The notes under the pieces are model-generated. The model worked only from the letters and a program-made list of their open reading frames with translations. It made no database searches and was not told the DNA's origin. This document shows positions 59,376-64,000 of a stretch of DNA of 64,000 nucleotides, piece by piece. A program made the translations under genes and the position numbers. Location of the stretch: the NCBI GenBank assembly GCA_019671135.1, contig JAHRHY010000014.1, forward strand, positions 494,001 through 558,000, read 5' to 3'. Source of the DNA: Linnemannia hyalina (lineage: Eukaryota; Mortierellomycota; Mortierellomycetes; Mortierellales; Mortierellaceae). The stretch's first letter is position 1, and each line of letters begins with the position of its first letter.

Positions 59376-62129
59376 ATGGCAGCCAACAACCAAGTCCCCG
59401 CTCACATCGCTCAACAGCGCCAGATGTACCACGCCGCCTTGCAGAAGCAAAACGGAGGCGGCGGTGCTTATCCCCAAGGACAGGCTGCTGACCCATACGG
59501 TGGCTACCAGGCTCCTCCTCAGCAGCAGGAGCAGCAGCAGCAGGGCTACTACACTCAGCCCCCAGGACAGCAGCAACAGGGCGGTGGCTATGAGGGTTAC
59601 GAGAACATGAACCCTCAGGAGCAGCAATACTACCAGCAACAGCAGCAGCAGCAACAATACCAGCAGTACCAGCAACAACAACAATACCAGCAACAGCAGC
59701 AGCAACAGCAGTACCAACAGCAGCAACAGCAACAGCCCGCCGCTGCCACTGTCTCTATTCAGCCCTTGTCGTATAACAGACAGTCGACCGGCGCTGCTCC
59801 CGACCAGCAGCAACAGCAGCTGTACCAACAGTCTCCTCCACAGCAGCAGCAGCAACCTGCTGCAGCAGCTCAGGGTCAGTCTCGTCCGGGTAGTGAATAC
59901 CCCCTGCTTGTCGCCATCGATTTTGGTAAGTTTAAAATGAGGGAAAAAAATGGCCGATTCATTCTTCTCGCTCAGTCAGGGGTCAATTCTTACGCTATGG
60001 AACCTGGCCAATGATGCCAAGACAAGAAACAAGTGCTAACGACCTATTTCCTGGGACCCCATCCATACTGATATTGTTTTTAGGAACCACCTTCTCGGGT
60101 ATCGCCTACGCCTTCAAGTCTAACGGAGATGTCCTGGAAATGACCACATGGTATGTGTTGAACGAAAAAAATCTGCTCGGTAAAACGAGGGAAAAAAAAG
60201 GAGGGGAGGAGAATGGCAACGGAACAGGATGGGGTATAAGGCAAAGGGTAGAAGAATGGGGCATAAGGCAAAGGGTAGAAGGATGGGAAGAAACCCATCG
60301 ACATTGGTTTTTTTGAGAGCCCTGTGTGTGGCGATGCTTGTCGTATGGCGATGGTGATGGCGAGACACAGAAAAAGAACAAAATATTAACACAAACACAC
60401 GCACGAACACAAGAAAAAAAATGCGACAAGGGGACGAGAGAACGAGAAAGTCAAGAAAAAGTGGGCATCAATGGCGGTCTGTTTTATGTGTACAGAACGA
60501 ATCGCCAACCACAACGAAAAAAGATCCCACGCCGTCTATTTTTATCAAACCCCGCCCATCCTTCTACAACAAACATTCTAACGTTCATTCTTTATATCTA
60601 TGGACTTTAGGCCACATCAAGCCAACTTGTACGGAAAGGTGCCCACAGTCAGCGCTTACACGAAGGAGACCGACAGGATGCATTCGTGGGGTTACGCCGC
60701 TAAGGCCGCCATGTTGACTCCCAACGGTCGTAACCTGGATTTGCTGCAAAAGTTCAAGCTGTTCCTCGACAACGACCTCGCCCCCTACTTGCCCCCTCTC
60801 CCCCGCGCTATCAACCCCCAGAACGCCATCAGTGACTACCTCCGCGCCATTCACACCCATGCCATTAGCGAGATTATCAAGAACAGCGCCGGAGGTGTTG
60901 CCTTTGATCCCCAACACATCCAGTACTGCCTGACTGTCCCCGCCATGTGGACAGATAACGCCAAGGGCGTTATGCGACAGACTGCCATCCAGGCAGGACT
61001 CATCCAGCCTTCAGATCCTCCACACCGTCTACTCTTGGTCTCTGAGCCCGAGGCTGCTGCCATGTACTGTGAAAAGAAGTGCGAGCAATTCAACCTGCGT
61101 CACGGCGACCGATTCATGATTTGCGATGCCGGTGGTGGAACTGTCGATTTGATTGTTTTCCAAGTCGACTACAGCTCAGGAACACGTGCGTTGAAGGAGG
61201 TCACCAGAGGATCGGGAGCCAGTTGTGGATCTGGATTCTTGGATGAGAACTTTTCGATGCTGGTGCGCCACAAGTTGCAGCGGTACGATCTCCAGCCCAA
61301 GGCCTGGGCTCAGATCATGGAAGAGTTTGTGTTTATGCACAAGCCCCAGTTCGACGGAGACGATGATGCCTTTATCCAGATGCCCTCGTCGGTCGGCAAC
61401 TTGGTGGATCTCGACATGCGTTTGGAGGATGGTCTGTTGGCCATCTCGGCTCAGGAGATGCGTGAGCTGGTATTTGACCCCGTTGTCAACCAGGTTCTAG
61501 GATTGATTGATGGACAGTTGGTGCAGTCACAGCAGTGCTCGGCCATCTTCTTGGTCGGAGGATTCGGATCTTCGCCTTACCTTCACAAGCGTGTCCAACA
61601 GGAGTTCGAGGCGAGAGTGCCTCTGATCCGTTACCCTCCTCGTCCCGATCTTGCCGTTGTCCGCGGTGCCGTCTACCACGGTCTGACCCACGAGCCCATC
61701 CAGGCCCGTGTTGCTCGTCGTTGGTACGGAGTCGATACTACCCGCCCCTACAAGGCCGGCGACCCCGTCGATAAGAAGTACATGCAGGATGGCAAATACC
61801 GTGTCCGGGACGGTTTCTCGGTCTTTGTGCGTCCAGGACAGGCGATTGCTGTGGACGAGTGCATCAGCAAAAAGTACATCACCCACAAGTACCCCGAACC
61901 GTTGTCGTCGCCACTGTTTGTCTACAATGGAGAGGACCAGCCCGAGTTTGTTGATTCACAGGGAGTGCAGAAGCTGTGCGACTTCACGATCCCATTGCCC
62001 CATATCCCTGGTGCCGCCCCTGGTACACCTGTCATCTTTACGCTGCGACTTTACTTTGGACGGACGGAGCTGAAAGCCGAGGCGGAGTTCCAGACCGGCG
62101 AGGTCATCTCGACTCTTTGCCACTTTTAA
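59376..62129 (+). CDS. HSPA12-like Hsp70 with Q/Y-rich prion-like N-terminus
   Basis: Three exons: 59376-59926, 60085-60150 and 60611-62129, giving 711 aa. Residues 1 to about 175 are low complexity, dominated by Gln with interspersed Tyr, Gly and Pro, like a prion-like domain. An actin/Hsp70-fold ATPase follows: phosphate-1 IDFGTTFSGIAYAF (about 181-194), phosphate-2 DAGGGTVDL (about 378) and the adenosine motif LVGGFGSSPYL (about 518). GTTFSGIAY rather than GTTYS is typical of the HSPA12 branch. There is no canonical Hsp70 substrate-binding domain; the C-terminal 170 residues are the HSPA12-type extension ending in VISTLCHF. It is probably a cytosolic ATPase; clients are unknown. A TATAAA lies 6 bp before the ATG, so Met17 (59424) is an alternative start. 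It converges with acetyl-CoA synthetase. Confidence 0.92.
60236..60288. repeat. 27-bp direct repeat inside Hsp70-like intron 2
   Basis: Two consecutive 27-bp units starting ATAAGGCAAAGGGTAGAA, differing at two or three positions, in the unusually long 460-nt second intron. Confidence 0.85.
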
Positions 62130-62309
62130 AAACCTGCCTGGAGTTGTCAGGTGAGGTGAGGCGAGCCAGTGAACAAGTGTGTGCTCTCCTTTTCACATTT
62201 TCACGGAAACAAGATAACATGTCAGCATCGCATTCTTTTTGTTCAACATCCCCATTCCCCATCCCCAAAACACATTTGATACCTTTTCTTTCCTTTCATA
62301 AAAAATGAT

Positions 62310-62315
62310 AATAAA
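62310..62315 (+). terminator. Polyadenylation signal AATAAA of the Hsp70-like gene
   Basis: AATAAA about 180 bp after the stop codon. Confidence 0.5.
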
Positions 62316-62385
62316 CGAACAAAAAAATATTCGACTCTGAGGTGAAGGACATATCGTGATGGGCTTCAATATGTTATGGTTTTAG

Positions 62386-62391
62386 TTTATT
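62386..62391 (-). terminator. Polyadenylation signal AATAAA of acetyl-CoA synthetase
   Basis: AATAAA on the minus strand, about 145 bp after the acetyl-CoA synthetase stop codon and about 70 bp from the signal of the converging gene. Confidence 0.5.
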
Positions 62392-62535
62392 CAGAATTTT
62401 TACAATAATAATTTGGTAATGGTTGGCTTATGATGGTTTTTGTTGGTTGTTTTGGTTGGTAAAGTGAATGTTGTCGTGTCAGCTGTAAGGAAAGCAAAAA
62501 AATGACACCAAGGGAGAAATGAGCATTTGGGGGTT

Positions 62536-64000
62536 TTATGCGTTGGCGACCTTGGCGATCAAGACCTCAACAACACTAGGATCCGCCAAAGTTGAGATAT
62601 CGCCCAAAGAATCCTCCTCGCCCGCAATAATCTTTCTCAAGATCCTCCTCATCAACTTGCCAGATCTCGTCTTTGGCAAATCCTCGACCAGGTAGATCTT
62701 CTTGGGGGCTGCGAAGGGACCAATCACCTTCCTAACCTGTAAGACCAACTCCTTTGACAAGTCGGTGGAATGGTTCGAGACGCCGGGCTTCAAGCAGACG
62801 AAGGCATGGATACATTGTCCCGTAACTTCGTCGGCGGCTCCGATGACGGCGGTCTCGGCGACGGCTTGGTGCATGATGAGGGCGGATTCGATCTCGGCGG
62901 TGGAGAGGCGATGTCCCGAGACGTTGATGACATCGTCGACGCGGCCGCGAATCCAGATGTAGCCGTCCTTGTCGCGGGTGGCACCGTCGCCGGTGAAGTA
63001 GAAACCTGGGTAGGGCTTCAGGTAGGTCTCGAGGTAACGGTGGTGGTTTCCGTAGACTGTGCGAGCAATGGAAGGCCAAGCCTTCTTGACGGCCAAGACA
63101 CCCGTGACGTCGTTGCCCTCGAGTTCTTTACCGGTGACGGGGTCGAGGATGGCGATGTCGATTCCAAAGAAGGGGACGGTAGCAGATCCGGGCTTTGTGG
63201 CGATCGCTCCAGGGAGAGGGGTGATGATATGGCAACCGGTCTCGGTTTGCCAGTAGGTGTCGACGATTGCGCAACGGCCCTTTCCGACCTTGTCGTTGTA
63301 CCAGTGCCAGGCTTCGGGGTTGATGGGTTCTCCGACGGTACCCAAGACGCGGAGGGAGGAGAGGTCGTGGCCTTCGACCCACTGGTCGCCGAGACGACGG
63401 AGAGCGCGGATGGCGGTTGGGGCGGTATAGAATTGGGTGACCTTGTGTTTTGCGATGAGCTCCCAGTAGCGGGCAGGGGTTGGGTATGTGGGGATGGACT
63501 CGAAGAGGACGGTGGTGGCACCGAGGGTGAGGGGTCCATAGACGATGTAAGAGTGTCCAGTGATCCAACCGACGTCGGCCATGCAGGCAAAGATGTCGCC
63601 AGGGTGATAATCAAAGACATACTTGACCGTCGCGGCAGCGCCGAGCAAGTATCCCGCGGTAGTATGCATGACTCCCTTGGGCTGACCCGTCGATCCAGAA
63701 GTGTAAAGCAAGAACAAGGGGTCCTCCGAGTTCATAGGCTCAGGGGTGAGGTAATTCATCCTCTTGGAGCACTCCTCTCCCCACCAGTAATCCCGTCCTT
63801 CCTTCATGGGGACCTCGGCACCAGTACGCTGGCAGACAATGACGGTCTCAACCGTGGGGCAAGACTTGAGAGCCTCATCAACAATCTTCTTTGTCTCAAT
63901 CGACTTGCCACCACGTTTACCCTGGTCCGAAGTAATGACAAGACGGCACTCAGCGTCCTGGACACGGTCACGGAGGGCTTCAGCCGAGAAACCGGCAAAG
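62536..64000 (-). CDS. ACS1: Acetyl-CoA synthetase, partial (5' end outside window)
   Basis: Minus-strand frame open from the right edge to the stop at 62536, giving 487 codons of the C-terminal part with no intron seen. It makes acetyl-CoA from acetate, ATP and CoA through acetyl-AMP. Signatures present are the P-loop-like [25 protein letters not shown], the acetate-pocket/AMP motif DTYWQTETG, the hinge [19 protein letters not shown], and the C-terminal [15 protein letters not shown] carrying the catalytic lysine that is classically acetyl-regulated. Full-length enzymes have about 650-700 residues, so roughly the first 190 lie beyond the window. The preserved start (FAGFSAEAL) matches the usual position after the N-terminal domain. 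It is cytosolic/nuclear in fungi. Expressed-gene codon bias again gives long antisense frames. The yeast-style symbol is used loosely. Confidence 0.95.
   Translation of the reverse strand, partial: FAGFSAEALRDRVQDAECRLVITSDQGKRGGKSIETKKIVDEALKSCPTVETVIVCQRTGAEVPMKEGRDYWWGEECSKRMNYLTPEPMNSEDPLFLLYTSGSTGQPKGVMHTTAGYLLGAAATVKYVFDYHPGDIFACMADVGWITGHSYIVYGPLTLGATTVLFESIPTYPTPARYWELIAKHKVTQFYTAPTAIRALRRLGDQWVEGHDLSSLRVLGTVGEPINPEAWHWYNDKVGKGRCAIVDTYWQTETGCHIITPLPGAIATKPGSATVPFFGIDIAILDPVTGKELEGNDVTGVLAVKKAWPSIARTVYGNHHRYLETYLKPYPGFYFTGDGATRDKDGYIWIRGRVDDVINVSGHRLSTAEIESALIMHQAVAETAVIGAADEVTGQCIHAFVCLKPGVSNHSTDLSKELVLQVRKVIGPFAAPKKIYLVEDLPKTRSGKLMRRILRKIIAGEEDSLGDISTLADPSVVEVLIAKVANA

Larger units (their letters stand above)
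62130..62535. other. Convergent 3' region, Hsp70-like / acetyl-CoA synthetase
   Basis: This 400 bp holds only the two 3' UTRs and their polyadenylation signals. Confidence 0.6.

Noticed and set aside
59364..59855. Minus-strand poly-Leu frame
   Set aside because: It is simply the reverse of the CAG/CAA repeats encoding the Hsp70-like Q-rich domain.

Overview
The window is nuclear DNA from a filamentous, early-diverging fungus. The best fit is Mucoromycota, probably Mortierellomycotina; this is inferred from style, not proven. The support is spliceosomal introns of about 90-250 nt with GTAAGT-like donors, His/Ser/Gln-rich regulators, an HSPA12-type Hsp70 and a PHYHD1-type dioxygenase, spaced by long low-complexity intergenic DNA. 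I see no bacterial genes, CRISPR array, tRNA, rRNA or intact transposon. Eleven protein genes can be supported; most were rebuilt by joining exons whose reading frames agree across the splice sites.

Left part (0-27 kb): a small His/RS-rich protein (minus); a C2H2 zinc-finger factor, ZnF-A (minus, 2756-5649); a 7.4 kb gap; a seven-helix membrane protein, 7TM-A (minus, 13015-16526); a seven-exon phytanoyl-CoA dioxygenase domain protein (plus, 17817-19503); and a second seven-helix protein with a very long tail, 7TM-B (plus, 22167-27100).

Middle part (27-52 kb): a 10 kb gene-free stretch; a pseudokinase/ankyrin protein (plus, 37099-39777); a 7.8 kb gene-free, pyrimidine-rich stretch; and a second zinc-finger factor, ZnF-B (plus, 47596-51272). 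ZnF-A and ZnF-B are paralogues, and so are 7TM-A and 7TM-B. The order is mirrored about the dioxygenase gene: ZnF-A, 7TM-A (minus), then 7TM-B, ZnF-B (plus). This suggests an old inverted segmental duplication of a receptor-like plus transcription-factor module.

Right part (52-64 kb) is dense: a DNAJB6-like J-protein (minus), a secreted/type I membrane Cys-rich protein (plus), the DEAD-box helicase DBP3 (plus), an HSPA12-like Hsp70 with a prion-like Q/Y-rich N-terminus (plus), and the 3' 70% of acetyl-CoA synthetase (minus, running off the right edge).

How they may work together is inference. The two 7TM tails, ZnF-A, ZnF-B and the pseudokinase all carry R-R-x-S/T sites typical of cAMP-dependent kinase targets, so a receptor, scaffold and transcription-factor set is a reasonable hypothesis. 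The J-protein and the Q-rich Hsp70 form a separate candidate protein-quality pair. The other genes are housekeeping: ribosome assembly, acetate activation and oxygenase chemistry.
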